NCBI GenBank assembly: GCA_033002965.1
Contig: JAURVB010013542.1
Span: 1-64,000, forward strand
Reading direction: 5' to 3'
DNA: 64,000 nt
Source of the DNA: Piper betle
Taxonomy: Eukaryota > Streptophyta > Magnoliopsida > Piperales > Piperaceae
The notes below the pieces were generated by a model. It saw nothing but the letters and a program-made list of their open reading frames with translations. It did no database searches and was not told the origin of the DNA. Within the stretch, counting starts at the first letter, position 1. Each line of letters opens with the position of its first letter. Below, piece after piece: positions 1-10,691 of this stretch. Both the position numbers and the translations under genes were made by a program.

Positions 1-1290
1 GTCCCTCATCTGTCCCCACCGTGGTCCCCATTGTAGTCCCCACTAAGACTACGTCAGCTGGGCCCAAGGTGGAACCCACTTCTTAACCGATAACCTGGGT
101 TACCGGTTCACTGTTTGCTTTTCTTTCTATAAATTGAGATGACTCCCTTCAGTTAGGACCACGAAATTTCCAAAGTTTCTTCTGTCTAAGAGTTGTCTTC
201 CTCCTTCTATCAGAGCTTTGAGTTTTCTTCGTGGGTTTTCATAAGTCAGAGATAAAAGTTTTCCTCACCTTGCTTGAGTCATCTTCAGTAGTTTCATTTA
301 ATTTGTTTCCGCTCTGTCTGTCTTCTTCCTTTCTTTATTTCTTTGCTTCTGATTTCAAAATAATCTGAGGCCAAGGAATCTTTGTATTTCTTTCTTCATG
401 TTTAAAACATGCTTTGAGTCTTTTTCATCTTTTCTTTTCATTTCTCTTTTTATCACGTTGCTTCTGATTTCATTTTCCTTAAGTGAAATTATAAGCATCA
501 GTCGCTTTCAGCTTTTTATCTTCTCAATGTGTTTTAGTGTGTTTCGTCAATCAGAAAATCCCAAAAAGATTTGTAAGTTTGTATTGAAGTTTGTATTTAT
601 AAGTGTTTTACAGTGTGTATACAGTATAACTACTGTAAGTTTATACGTATATACACACTTGTATTACTTGTATGTATATAGTTTGTGTATTTACTGGAGT
701 GAAGTGAGTTTGTAAATTTACAGACATCAAAATAAAGTAGAGTTTCTTGTATGTATTTCTTTCTTTAATGAATTCTCAAAGTTAGAATTTCTCCGCAAAG
801 GGATATAATTTACAGTTGAACTCCTGTAAAGGGATATATTTTACTTTACAGTTACACTTCCATCTGGGATATAATTTACTCTATTTTAATTACTGCAGTT
901 TAAATTTTTCAATAATAAAGGGTTGAGTATGCTCTGTGGTTGCAACATCTGTTGATCTTCCACATCAGAAGAAAAACCCTTTATGTTATTTTGTTATTTT
1001 GTTACTTTGTTTATATTACTTTAGTTGTGTGATATTATTAATGTTATTTTGTACTGTGTAAAAAAATAATAATAATGAAAATAAAAATTTAGTTTCTTAG
1101 AAAACTTGAAGTCTTGATATCCGCCCTCCGGTAGTGGTATCAGAGCCAAAGTGATTCTTAGAGACTTGAGTTAGGCTAGGTGACGCAGTACCTCTTGGTA
1201 AGTCGACGCAAGGCCAAGGTAGGCAAAGTCGTAGATTTGAAGTGTTCTGCTAGGAAATTCCTGGTGTAGGAAAAAATTTAAGTAAAAACA
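1..1290 (+). promoter_or_regulatory. Pararetroviral promoter and leader region
   Basis: A TATA box (TATAAAT) lies at 128-134. A TGACG-type motif of the as-1 kind known from caulimovirid promoters lies at about 50-56 (TACGTCA on this strand). A short word close to GTGGTCCCCA recurs about three times in 8-45. Downstream is a roughly 1-kb AT- and T-rich leader with no convincing gene: the open frame at 398-715 is low-complexity F/S/I/L sequence and is not counted. AATAAA-like words occur near 731 and 914. The leader ends at the tRNA primer-binding site at 1135. Long leaders ending in this site are typical of caulimovirid pregenomic RNA. Activity is not shown. Confidence 0.6.
1135..1146 (+). other. 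Primer-binding site for initiator tRNA-Met
   Basis: The 12-base TGGTATCAGAGC is the standard complement of the plant initiator tRNA-Met 3' end used by caulimovirids and many LTR retrotransposons. Here it lies about 145 bases before the movement-protein ATG and is undamaged. Confidence 0.85.
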
Positions 1291-2586
1291 ATGATTTTTT
1301 TACAACAATTGGTGAAAAGATCAAAAGATCTAGAGCATTCTAAGATTACTGAACAAATTGTGTATAATAATATAGAGCAACGTTTAAATAAGTGGTCTAT
1401 ACCTAGAATAAAACCTAGTAAAGTGTATAATACAGGTTTATTTGACTTTAAACAGGCCTATATAATAAAAACTTTAGAAGAAAGTATTAGTTTACAAAAT
1501 TTTACTAATAATCTATCATTATTATCAAACAAAATCTTAGAAGAATTACATACTGAATATAATTATATACATTTAGGATTAGTACAAATAGCTATCAAAC
1601 CTTTAACTAGAGAAGGTTTAAATACTTCCATATTACTATGCTTAAGATATAATAGACATAATAATTTTTAAGATTCCTTATTAAGAATAATTGAATCTAG
1701 TCCAAGTATTGGACCTATTTATTTTAATTGTTTTCCTGATTTTTCATTATCTTTATCAGATCCTCATCTTAAGGATGCTTTGTGTTTAAACATGAAAACA
1801 CAAGGATATGATATGAAAGAAGGATCTCAAAATATATGTGTAATATATAGGCTTTGCTTTAAGGCAATGACAACTATGAATCCTAATGCAAAATTAGTAT
1901 CTAAAAAAGGAAATACAATTTTATTTCAAATAGATTCTAGTAAAGCTAATATATAAGTACCTAAAACCATAAAATGGAAAGAGATAATACTTCCAGAATC
2001 ATGAAAATTAGAAAGTATAGTACCCCCTAAAATAGAAAAAAGACAAGCAGAAACTATAATAGAAGTTGATAATGGTGATGTAAAAATTATTTTTGGAAGA
2101 CATAGTACAAGTACAAGATATACTATAGAAAAAGATAATCAAGCTTCTAGTTCAAATATAGCTGGTATCTTAATTAATGAACATAGAATTCCTCATGCTT
2201 TGTATACTGATGAACCTAGTTTTTCTGAAATGGAATTTAAGCTAAATACAATAAAATATATTTCGGATAGACAAAAATGCTCAAAAGAATTTATGAATCC
2301 TAAAAATAAAAATTTTAGAGATTGGTATTTTAGTACGTTTAATAAAACTCAATTAGAAGAATATAAAAAACAATATTACGAAGATTTAACAAATCTTGGT
2401 TATGAAATTCCTTTTAAGAAATGGTTTAAGGAATTAGTAACTCCTAAAATATTAGTAAATAAAGAAACACGTTCTTAGGATCAAGAAGGAAAAATTATTC
2501 ATAGTAAACATCCTCCTGTAGGAAATATTAAGTATGGTTCAATAGAAGCATTAAGCTTTGTAAAAATAGATAATAAATCTGAAGAT
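1291..2586 (+). pseudogene. Pararetroviral movement protein region, broken
   Basis: Recognised as the caulimovirid movement protein (30K superfamily), which in intact viruses modifies plasmodesmata. The conserved core spans about 1291-2200, including the Ile/Leu-rich strand around residues 88-120 of the first open stretch. In-frame stops lie at 1669-1671 (TAA), 1954-1956 (TAA), 2002-2004 (TGA) and 2476-2478 (TAG), but the frame is never lost. The segment at 2200-2478 is a charged linker rich in Lys, Glu and Tyr between the movement and coat regions. Codons are strongly A/T-ending, unlike the GC-rich host exons nearby. Non-functional as read. Confidence 0.8.
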
Positions 2587-4175
2587 ATGGGTATTTTAAT
2601 TAAACAAAATAATTATACACATATGCATTTACAAACTATAGCTTCCCAATTATCTAATATAGAAGAAACATGGTTACCCCGATCTAAAGATAAAAGTAAA
2701 ATAGAAGAATCATCTAATAACATTTTACTTCAACCGGCTTTAATAAAACCTCCAATTATAACTAAAAAATTTAATACAAGGCTTCCTTTAACTAATGAAT
2801 TTTTAGAAAAGTTAACAAATAAATTAGGAAATTTAAATATTAAAGATTTTATAAAAACAGTTACATATAATGAAGATGATTTAAGAAACCAATTTACTGA
2901 TCAAATAAATGAAGTTAAACCTATGGTACAACCTTTACCTTTTACTAGAAATTATTATCAGAGACCAACTTCTGCTAGAGTGTTATTTGAAGAAAGTAAT
3001 CAATCAGTTTTAAGTTATAATGGTAAATCTATTTATGAATGGAATCTAGATGGATTTTCAGAATATCAAATTCTTACATTATTACATAACATGTTAATGT
3101 ATGCTACTATATGTCGAACTAATAATAATTCAGACAGACAAATAGCTGAAATGATAATAGCAGGTTTTTCTGGACAGTTAAAAGGTTGGTGGGATAATAA
3201 TTTAAATACAGCACAAAAATTAGATATTTTAAATGCTATAAAAGTAGAACCAAGTACAAATCAACCTATAGAAGATTCTGTTTATACTTTAATTCAAATT
3301 ATATTAAGACATTTTATTGGAGAATTGACTAGTTTAGAAGAAAGAATTAAAGAATTAATCTTAAATTTAAGATGTCCTAATTTAACACATTTTAGATGGT
3401 ATAAAGATACATTTCAAACTTTATTATATCAACGTGAAGATTCTAGTTTAGATATTTGGAAAGAAATGTTTATTTCAGGATTACCTACTTTATTTGCTGA
3501 AAATGTTAGAAGTAGACTTAGAAACCAACATAATGGAATAATTCCATATGATCAATATACTTTTGGACAATTAGTAGGACAAGTTATTAATGAAGGATTA
3601 AGTCTGTGTAATGATTTAAAAATAAAAAGTCAATTAAAGAAACAAAGACTTTTAGGTAAGAAGGAAATGAGGGAATTTTGTAGCCAATTTGATACAAATT
3701 TACTCCCTAATTACCCTACAAAAGTTACTAAATCTGGTTTTAAATCTACAAAGAGAAAACCTAGAAAACCCTATATTCCATATAGAAAGAAAAAACAAAA
3801 TGAAGGTAAACCAACAAAAAATAACCCTAAAGGTTCTAAACCAAGAAAAACATATAAACCTCAAAAATCCTCTAAGCCTGTAGTTTGTTGAGATTGTGGA
3901 CAAATAGGGTATACACGTAATCAATGTAGATTAAAGAAAAAGATAAGAGAATTAAAAATCTCGGATGAAGAAAAAGAACAACTTTTAAATTTAATAGATG
4001 AATCAGAAGATTTTTCAGATAATGATACTTCTGAATATGAAGCTTTAGAAGTAAATACAAATACAGAAAATAAAAGTTCTTCATCTAGTACAAGTAATTG
4101 TGAGTGTGAAGAATACAATATGATCAAAGATTTAAATAATTTACAAATTAATGGTGTGGCTGCTAGGAATCGAGC
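2587..4175 (+). pseudogene. Pararetroviral coat protein region with damaged zinc knuckle
   Basis: A 434-residue open stretch (2587-3891) continues the same frame as the movement region. Residues about 140-330 match the gag-like caulimovirid capsid core, including the W-rich GFSGQLKGWW motif. A Lys/Arg-rich tail (about residues 385-430) precedes a CCHC knuckle near 3887-3928. The knuckle has two lesions: an in-frame TGA at 3889-3891 just after the first Cys, and Tyr where the family has the zinc-binding His. An acidic Ser/Glu-rich stretch then runs to about 4175, where similarity stops. In intact viruses this protein packages the genome. This copy is interrupted and 3'-truncated. Confidence 0.8.
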
Positions 4176-4177
4176 TT

Positions 4178-4217
4178 TTATATATATATATATATAACAC
4201 ACACACATATATATACA
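4178..4217. repeat. TA/CA microsatellite at viral boundary
   Basis: A (TA)n run passes into (CA)n and back into TA-rich sequence exactly where viral similarity ends. Endogenous caulimovirid copies are often found next to TA-rich simple repeats. Confidence 0.85.
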
Positions 4218-4653
4218 TAATATTCTCTTAATTCTAGATAAGTGTTGAGCCTTCGTTCCATGCAATGCTAGAGGATAACAATTTAAAAATGATAATAATT
4301 TGTTTGTTTGACGTTCTTTAGAGCTGACTTCTTTAATAGTTTCATAATTTTGGTGAAAGTAACCAGGGATGGTATCGGATTTGGTTTGTAAATGACTAAT
4401 ATCCGCGTCTGATCCGAATCCAAATATTGTATACATTTTTAAACGAACCCACAATTATAAAATGCTTATACTCTTTTCAAGAATGTTTTTTCTTGACAAT
4501 GCTTTATATACAGTTGAGCTACGTAAACAGATCTGATACAATATCAAAACTTCACTCACCAAGATATTTCAAAAATAAAATCAACAACAAGAAAAGAATG
4601 ATGTACGTATAATATTATACATACATACATATGTGCTACACTTTCCCTTATAT
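4218..4653. other. Spacer downstream of STIG1 gene
   Basis: AT-rich sequence between the virus fragment and the convergent STIG1-like gene. It probably holds that gene's 3' untranslated region on the minus strand. I see no gene. Confidence 0.4.
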
Positions 4654-5169
4654 TCAATAGGCATAGTTGCAGAGCCCATATACACAAGCTTGACCCTTCT
4701 TACACTTGTTATTGCAGCTCCCACAGTGCTTCTTGTTGAACGAAACGTTAACACATTTCCCTTTGCAGCACATCTCGCCATACCTGCACTTCTTACCACA
4801 TTGTCCACAGTTGAGCCTATCTGTTCTAAAATTGACACACTTTTTCTTGCAACAGTTACGACCAGGGCTTCCCTTGACACGGCAAATTTTAGGGTTCTTG
4901 TCGCATGTAAGAGCTTTGGGCTTCTTACGGGAGAGAATGCGACGAACACCTCCGAGCATCAATGGCGTCTCGTGGAGCTCGAATTCGTCGTCATCCTGAT
5001 CTAGAGTAGTATCACTTGTATTGTCATCCTCATCTACTATCTCAGAAGAAAGTGATGGTAGCTCATCATCATCTCCTTCATCATCAATAGTGGCAGCACC
5101 ATAAGAAATGGATAGAGCGATGGTGGTGAATATGATGGAAAAGATGAGGAAAGCTTTGATTTGATTCAT
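4654..5169 (-). CDS. STIG1-like cysteine-rich secreted protein
   Basis: A 171-residue intronless gene. The N-terminus (about residues 1-26) is a hydrophobic signal peptide. It is followed by a very acidic stretch (about 28-65), a basic RRILSRKK segment (about 76-84) and a C-terminal Cys-rich domain (89-167) with 16 cysteines, including CC pairs at 106-107 and 134-135 and repeated CGxC-type spacing. This is the STIG1 family (stigma-specific protein 1), small apoplastic proteins linked to pistil exudate secretion and pollen-tube growth in Solanaceae. The basic segment before the Cys domain could be a processing site, which is inference. The start follows a minus-strand TATA box at 5245-5252. 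Organ specificity cannot be read from sequence. Confidence 0.88.
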   Translation of the reverse strand: MNQIKAFLIFSIIFTTIALSISYGAATIDDEGDDDELPSLSSEIVDEDDNTSDTTLDQDDDEFELHETPLMLGGVRRILSRKKPKALTCDKNPKICRVKGSPGRNCCKKKCVNFRTDRLNCGQCGKKCRYGEMCCKGKCVNVSFNKKHCGSCNNKCKKGQACVYGLCNYAY

Positions 5170-5242
5170 GGCTGCCTAGCTAGAGTGTGAAGCCAAAAGC
5201 TAGTTTTTGAGTTATGGGCAAAGATCACACCAGTAGATGGAA

Positions 5243-5253
5243 CTAATATATAG
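5243..5253 (-). promoter_or_regulatory. TATA box of STIG1-like gene
   Basis: The minus strand reads CTATATATTAG, about 75-80 bases upstream of the ATG, a normal distance for a plant core promoter with a short 5' leader. Confidence 0.6.
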
Positions 5254-6440
5254 GAAAGGATGTCAAAATTCAACGCCGAAAATTTGGTGTACCGGCCGTC
5301 CATATTCCACGTTCGGATATGTACGTATATATTTTGTATGCAATCCGGATATGCATGCATTTGAATACAAGAAGAATACAACTATATATACAATTAGGTG
5401 CATCGCCCACTAAACTAATACTGTTTTTCTTGCGAACACCGCGTCATAATTCTCGTTTAAATTAAGTAAACTGATCGTCCATGAATGACCAATGTTTTCT
5501 CAATAAGTTAGGCTCATATATTTAGGCCGAAGTGACCAGCAGCCATCAAAGCTAGTCTAGATGATTAAAACCCATAAAAACAATTAGATTAAGCAAAGAG
5601 TTTAGCATATTACATGATGTTATCTTCTTAAGACTGGAATTGTTACTCAATTGAATATACATTAGAAAAGTAGGGAGGTTTTGAGTTTTGACGAGTAGAA
5701 ATACTGCCTAACATTTCATAGTTCATACTTTGACGTTCAACGCTTTGTTTTTCACAGTTTATACGAGTGAAGACGCAACAAAGTCATCTCCCAGCTGTGT
5801 TCGCGAGTATGAATTTGGCCTTGTCAGTAGAATTTGCAAAAAACATGTGGTCAAGCCTGCAACCGTTTTGTGCTTTTGCCCACAATATTGGTCAGATGGT
5901 AAACAATTGGCAAGAGGTAAGAGAAGGTTCTAATTTTAAATTTTAATTGTGATTTTAATTAGGTAACTAACTCGTGCTTCTAATTGCACATATGCATAGT
6001 TTAAAATCGAATTCACCAGAGTAGAGCTGATTAGGAATGACTCCAAGCTAATTTGAAGTTATTTATTATATTTTTTAGCACATTATATGAAACATTATAT
6101 AAAAGTAGTATATATTACTCTTTCTGTGACTTGAAAGTGACAAATATATGTTGCGTTATTCTAAAATTTTAAAAATTTTATTTAGCTAAACTAAAAAATA
6201 ATAATTTATTTTAAATTAATTCAGGAAGTCAATTACAAACATAGGAGTTTGCCTGGGAAGAGTTGATTTGGGGAGCTTTTAAAGTCTAAAAGAAGGTTTC
6301 AAACTATTTTTGTATGCAATTTACAAAGTTTGCATTCTAACTTCTAGGTGGTGGTTTGCACATTTTTTTAAAAGATTTTTTTGACACCTAAAACAACTTG
6401 GGTAACCTAGAGCTCCCCTAGTACTCAAATTTCATGAATG
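5254..6440. other. Intergenic, no gene recognised
   Basis: AT-rich promoter-side and spacer DNA upstream of the STIG1-like gene. A 67-residue open frame at 5730-5933 resembles no family I know and has no codon signature of a gene, so it is left uncalled. Confidence 0.4.
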
Positions 6441-6449
6441 ACTCTATAT

Positions 6450-6990
6450 ATCACAAGTAGAAAACAATCTTCTGTGATCGCAAATGTTGTTGCAAAAAGC
6501 TAGATTTCTGGTTGAAAAAAAAGTGATTAGATTTGCAACTGAAAACGTACATCACTGAAGACGTGGTAGCAAACAATTGTTGCAACATGAATATGTGCAG
6601 TTACAAAATTTGTGACTGTGTTACAACAGCAAGGTAATTGCAAATTTTACAACTACTATTGTAGATGCAAAACGATTGCATTTGTGTTGTAGTTGCAATG
6701 CGGTTGTTAATTTTGTAACTGCTTTACGTTGCAAAACCGATGCAAAATTATAACAAAATAATATTATTTATATATATATATATATAATTTTTAAAAAAAT
6801 TATTACCTTGTAAGTGATGAACTCGCATTGCAACCCCTTTCCAGATGCAGGACCGCCGGATATCATAACTTCAGAAGATGAGATATGGACGCTGGCACTT
6901 AAAACCATAGCTTCTTCTAATTCCCATAAACCTAAGATGGAAATAGCAACAACCAAGAAAATTTTGAACTCATTGTTGTATAAAAAAATG
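6450..6990. mobile_element. Probable degenerate CACTA-type transposon end
   Basis: At about 6452 the sequence CACAAGTAGAAAACA resembles a mutated CACTACAAGAAAA terminus of plant En/Spm (CACTA) elements. The next about 290 bases are packed with TTGCAA/TTGCAAC words in both orientations, like CACTA subterminal repeats. A TA microsatellite at 6769-6786 interrupts it. No transposase and no matching opposite end were found, so this is a remnant at best. Confidence 0.4.
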
Positions 6991-7120
6991 ATAATTTAGC
7001 GTCACCTAGCCTTCCCTAGTCAAGTGCTTATAAACGTTTTTTTAACATTACATATTGTTATCCTTATAATAGCTAAGTCAACTGTAAAATTATTTTGTTT
7101 TATATATACGTGGGCAACAC

Positions 7121-7443
7121 TATGGTGCGCTGCCCTCTTTTGGCAGTGCACCATACTGCTGCTAAATCTGGGCCCTTCTTTTGGCAGTGCACCATACGTC
7201 GACGGGGGCGGGTGGGGGGCAGCAGGATAAGAGGCCATGGCGGCTTGGGGTGGACGAGGGGGGATTGCGGTGGAGGGGGTCGTTGTGGCAGGTGAGGGGG
7301 CTGCAGCTCGCCTAGGCTGGGGGGCAAAGATGGGCAGGCGGGCGGGTCTGGGGAGCCAGTGAAATCTGGGCTGCTGGATTTCAATTCAACGGCCTAGATT
7401 TGGCAGTGTATGGTGCGCTGCCAAAAAAGGGCAGCACACCATA
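7121..7443. mobile_element. Foldback/MITE-like element with palindromic ends
   Basis: Each end is itself a near-perfect palindrome: 7121-7155 and 7409-7443 both start TATGGTGCGCTGCC and end in its near reverse complement, around 7-base centres. The two ends are also inverted relative to each other. A further half unit lies at about 7177-7195. The interior (7197-7380) is strikingly G-rich and has no coding support. I found no clear target-site duplication, so superfamily is open (Mutator-like foldback is one option). Confidence 0.6.
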
Positions 7444-7451
7444 GCTTTTTT

Positions 7452-7476
7452 AATATATATATATATATATATATAT
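7452..7476. repeat. TA microsatellite
   Basis: About 12 TA units immediately downstream of the foldback element. Confidence 0.85.
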
Positions 7477-7922
7477 TGGGAAAGTTTCTATGAGCTGGGG
7501 GTAAATAATATTTTCTACCCCTGATTTTAATCTGGGTCATCCGATTATAAGAACAACCCATATTTGATGAAAAACAAAAACAAAAACAAAACACCCCTCT
7601 AGGTCCTCCTTTGCCAACAGTCAATATTTTTAAGGTTTGATTAGATTTGGCCGCTTCTGACCAAGTGCAGCCTGCGGCTAGAACTCTTTCTTTTAATTTT
7701 TTTTAAAGGCGTTGTCAAATTTGGCCAAGGTTGGCCATGCCTGGTTGCCCCATGAACAAATTTGGTTGGCGTAGCCACGTGACCACCGTCTACGTTGTTG
7801 GGAGAGGGGTTTAGGATTTTTTTCTTTAAGAAAAATAAATCTGTCAGACAACCTAGACCAAACATTCGCTCATGAAATTGGGACTCTACGTATATTTGTC
7901 AATTTCAAATCTTTTAAGAGAA

Positions 7923-8056
7923 ATATGTATACTCATAATATTATCCTACTATTTACTTTGTAACTTATAATATTGACAAATTAATATAAATATATGTATA
8001 CTCATAATATTATCCTATTATTTAATTTGTAACTTATAATATTGAAAAGTTCATAT
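7923..8056. repeat. 69-bp tandem duplication
   Basis: Two copies of an AT-rich unit beginning ATATGTATACTCATAATATT at 7923 and 7992, period 69, differing at a few positions. Non-coding. Confidence 0.85.
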
Positions 8057-10390
8057 AAATAATCTAAGTCGACCACATAATTTCAAGCCAACCCAACTAA
8101 ATTCGAATTTCGAAGTATGTAAATTTAGGATAAACGATTGTGCTCGTATACTTAGAATGCCATGTTTGTCCACGTACCTAAATTATAAGTAGTTGGCTTT
8201 GGATCGTTTGATGGAAGGCAGGACTTTTTTAAAGCAACTTATAGTTTATATACTCCTAAAACTCAACACTGGTATGTGATTTTAACTAGGAGGTTTAACT
8301 AATCAAAATTCAACAAAAAAAAAACAATCAAATTTTTATATTTTATATTCTCATTTAATTAGAATCTTTTTTATATCCAAGATATTAGATTATTATAATA
8401 TACCTCATTATAATTTAGCGAGAATTTATCTATGAAATTAAAACTATATGTAATATAAATCACATATGACATGACATCTTACCTAGTTTATATAACAAAG
8501 TCAAGATGGAACAAGGGTGTCCGCTTAAAACCTATAAATGTCAGATACAAACACACCAAATTATAATAGAAAAAAAAAGTGAGGTAAATTGAGATATAAA
8601 AGCAAGTTTAGATTTTTTATAAGTCGCACTTTGTTTTAATTAATTAACTCACTTTACAATTTATAATGAAAAAAATTACAATCAATGAAAAATAATACAT
8701 TCCTTTTTCTGACCTTTTGAGCTCTAAATAATGGTACTGGAGGTGAAAGTATTGTGCTTGAATCATAATCTTCAATACCACATCATTATACAAGCCGGTC
8801 CAACTTGACAAATCGTGTACCGTCTTCAAATCCTATACAATTTAACTATATCTTATGACTAGTTTAACCTGTACCGGTCTTTTATTTTAGTCTCATAATT
8901 TCCCAAAAACAGGTATTATTGAAAGCTATAGTAGTTTAACAGGTATTTGATTAATAAATATTGATCATTAAAATATATTTTTAATGTCTAATAAAATATT
9001 TTATTTATTAGTGTAAGATATTTTTATTTGCTTACAAATTCTTGTTGCAAATAAGAGCCTTAAATCTGACGTCGCAGCAGGTAAATTACCAAATAAATCT
9101 TTTGCCGGCTACAAATCCTGTATATAAAACAATGCGGTATAGTTTGAATCCATGAAATGGCACTTCAGTGTGTTCACACAACAAAGAATATGGCTTGAAT
9201 GTAAGTAGTTATATATGAAGTGTTTTGAATACAGTTAGTAGCTGGGATATAATATGTGAAAAGAGGAGATAAACGTTGACTCAAAAGGTCCTAATTATTA
9301 GCTAATAGATGAAAAAAAGCCGCAAGATTGACGGGTTTGTTCTCGTTGTGTGTAGAAATTAGAACCTAGAAACTCACTCGTCCAACGCCCATGCATGCAT
9401 GCCAAACAAACCACGACTAATACATATTGTGGGCTGCATTTTCCTTCGTTGCCGAACGTACTCTGACTACTCGTAGGTTGACATATTTTGATGTTGCTCC
9501 TACAACAAACATTCCTCATATTGTTAAGAAACTTCCCATCAAAATGTCTTTTTTTCTTATACCACATATATATATATTCTTTCCTGTCAATATATATATA
9601 TGGTCCAATTTTCCTGCCTAATTTACTTTGAATCGTTTACTTTTTCTTGTATTGATTTTCCTTACTGATTATTTATTCTTAGAAATCGCATCACGGGAGC
9701 AAAAAGCTCGACTTGTACTCCACATGTACCTTACCTAGCTTTGAGAGCTGAGAGATTTGGGTTGACTTTGATTAAGGCCTGCAAAATAATTATCAAGAGA
9801 TAACTAATGGTCATGATGCTGAGAGTTTTTCTTTACAAAAATAAATATAAATATTAATGTCTTCTCAAACCATTAATAAAGTCCTCTTTAGCTTGCCGAT
9901 GACAATGAACTTAAATCATTTTTTCAAAATTGTTAGCTTAAGAAAAAAAATTTATTAACCATTTCATGTAATATACCGGATCTTACCTTAATAAATATTA
10001 TATATAAAAATAATTTTGAGATATTATAATTCATTCATTTTAACAAATTTCTTTGTACGCTCACTCTATAGTCTACTAACCTAAGTCACGTCCAATGTAG
10101 CCTATCATTCATTATAATATCATCTATAATGAATCAGTTCAAGTGCAAATTGAAGGGATAGAATGGTTATCCTAATCAATCATCCCTATTAATGAATTAG
10201 ATCTTATTCTAATACTTATTGGATGTAAAATTAATTTAGGGATACGACAAATGCTGCTGAAGACATTCTCTCCTAATCGTGATTCATCGACCTATACCTA
10301 CTTTTAACACAAAGGTAAATATGAAAAGTAAGATTGTACTCTACCAATTTAATCACAAATAGTCATTATCCTCTCCTTTTGAATAAATGT
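8057..10390. other. AT-rich intergenic region
   Basis: No open frame resembles a known protein and no RNA gene or complete transposon was recognised. Its last part probably includes the promoter of the PLP homeostasis gene, but no confident TATA box could be placed. Confidence 0.4.
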
Positions 10391-10691
10391 ACATAATTAT
10401 AAAACTCTTTTTTCACAAATTCCACGCCTACGGTCCTACACATTTCAACCCTAAATGGGCCCAATCCCACCACCATCCGCACAACACCTTCTTGGAGTCC
10501 CCATCATCACCACACAATTGCAATTGGACACTTATCCCACAAATGGGCCTTAGAAAGCCCCTCACAACCACGAGACCCAACATTAAATGGGCCGCCCTCT
10601 TCGACTCCTTGCCCGGGCCCATCTTCGCGCGCCGCCGTATAACCCATACGCCACCACGGCGGCGGAGGTCGGCGGTCGTTCGCCAGAGAAG

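Larger units (their letters stand above)
1..4175 (+). mobile_element. Endogenous pararetrovirus (Caulimoviridae) fragment, decayed
   Basis: The block reads as a promoter and long leader, a primer-binding site for initiator tRNA-Met, a movement-protein region, a coat-protein region with a basic tail, and a CCHC-like knuckle. That order is typical of plant pararetroviruses (Caulimoviridae). One reading frame runs through 1291-4175 but is broken by five in-frame stops (1669, 1954, 2002, 2476, 3889) with no frameshift. Protease, reverse transcriptase and RNase H are absent: viral similarity ends near 4175, against a TA/CA microsatellite. The left end lies outside the window. Pararetroviruses have no integrase, so such copies are carried passively. 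The genus is not certain; a petuvirus- or florendovirus-like member is a guess. It cannot be active as seen. Confidence 0.85.

Noticed and set aside
398..715. 105-codon open frame in the viral leader
   Set aside because: Low-complexity F/L/S/I sequence from T-rich DNA; lies in the leader upstream of the primer-binding site and matches no viral protein known to me.
5730..5933. 67-codon frame upstream of STIG1-like gene
   Set aside because: No recognisable family, no splice or promoter context.
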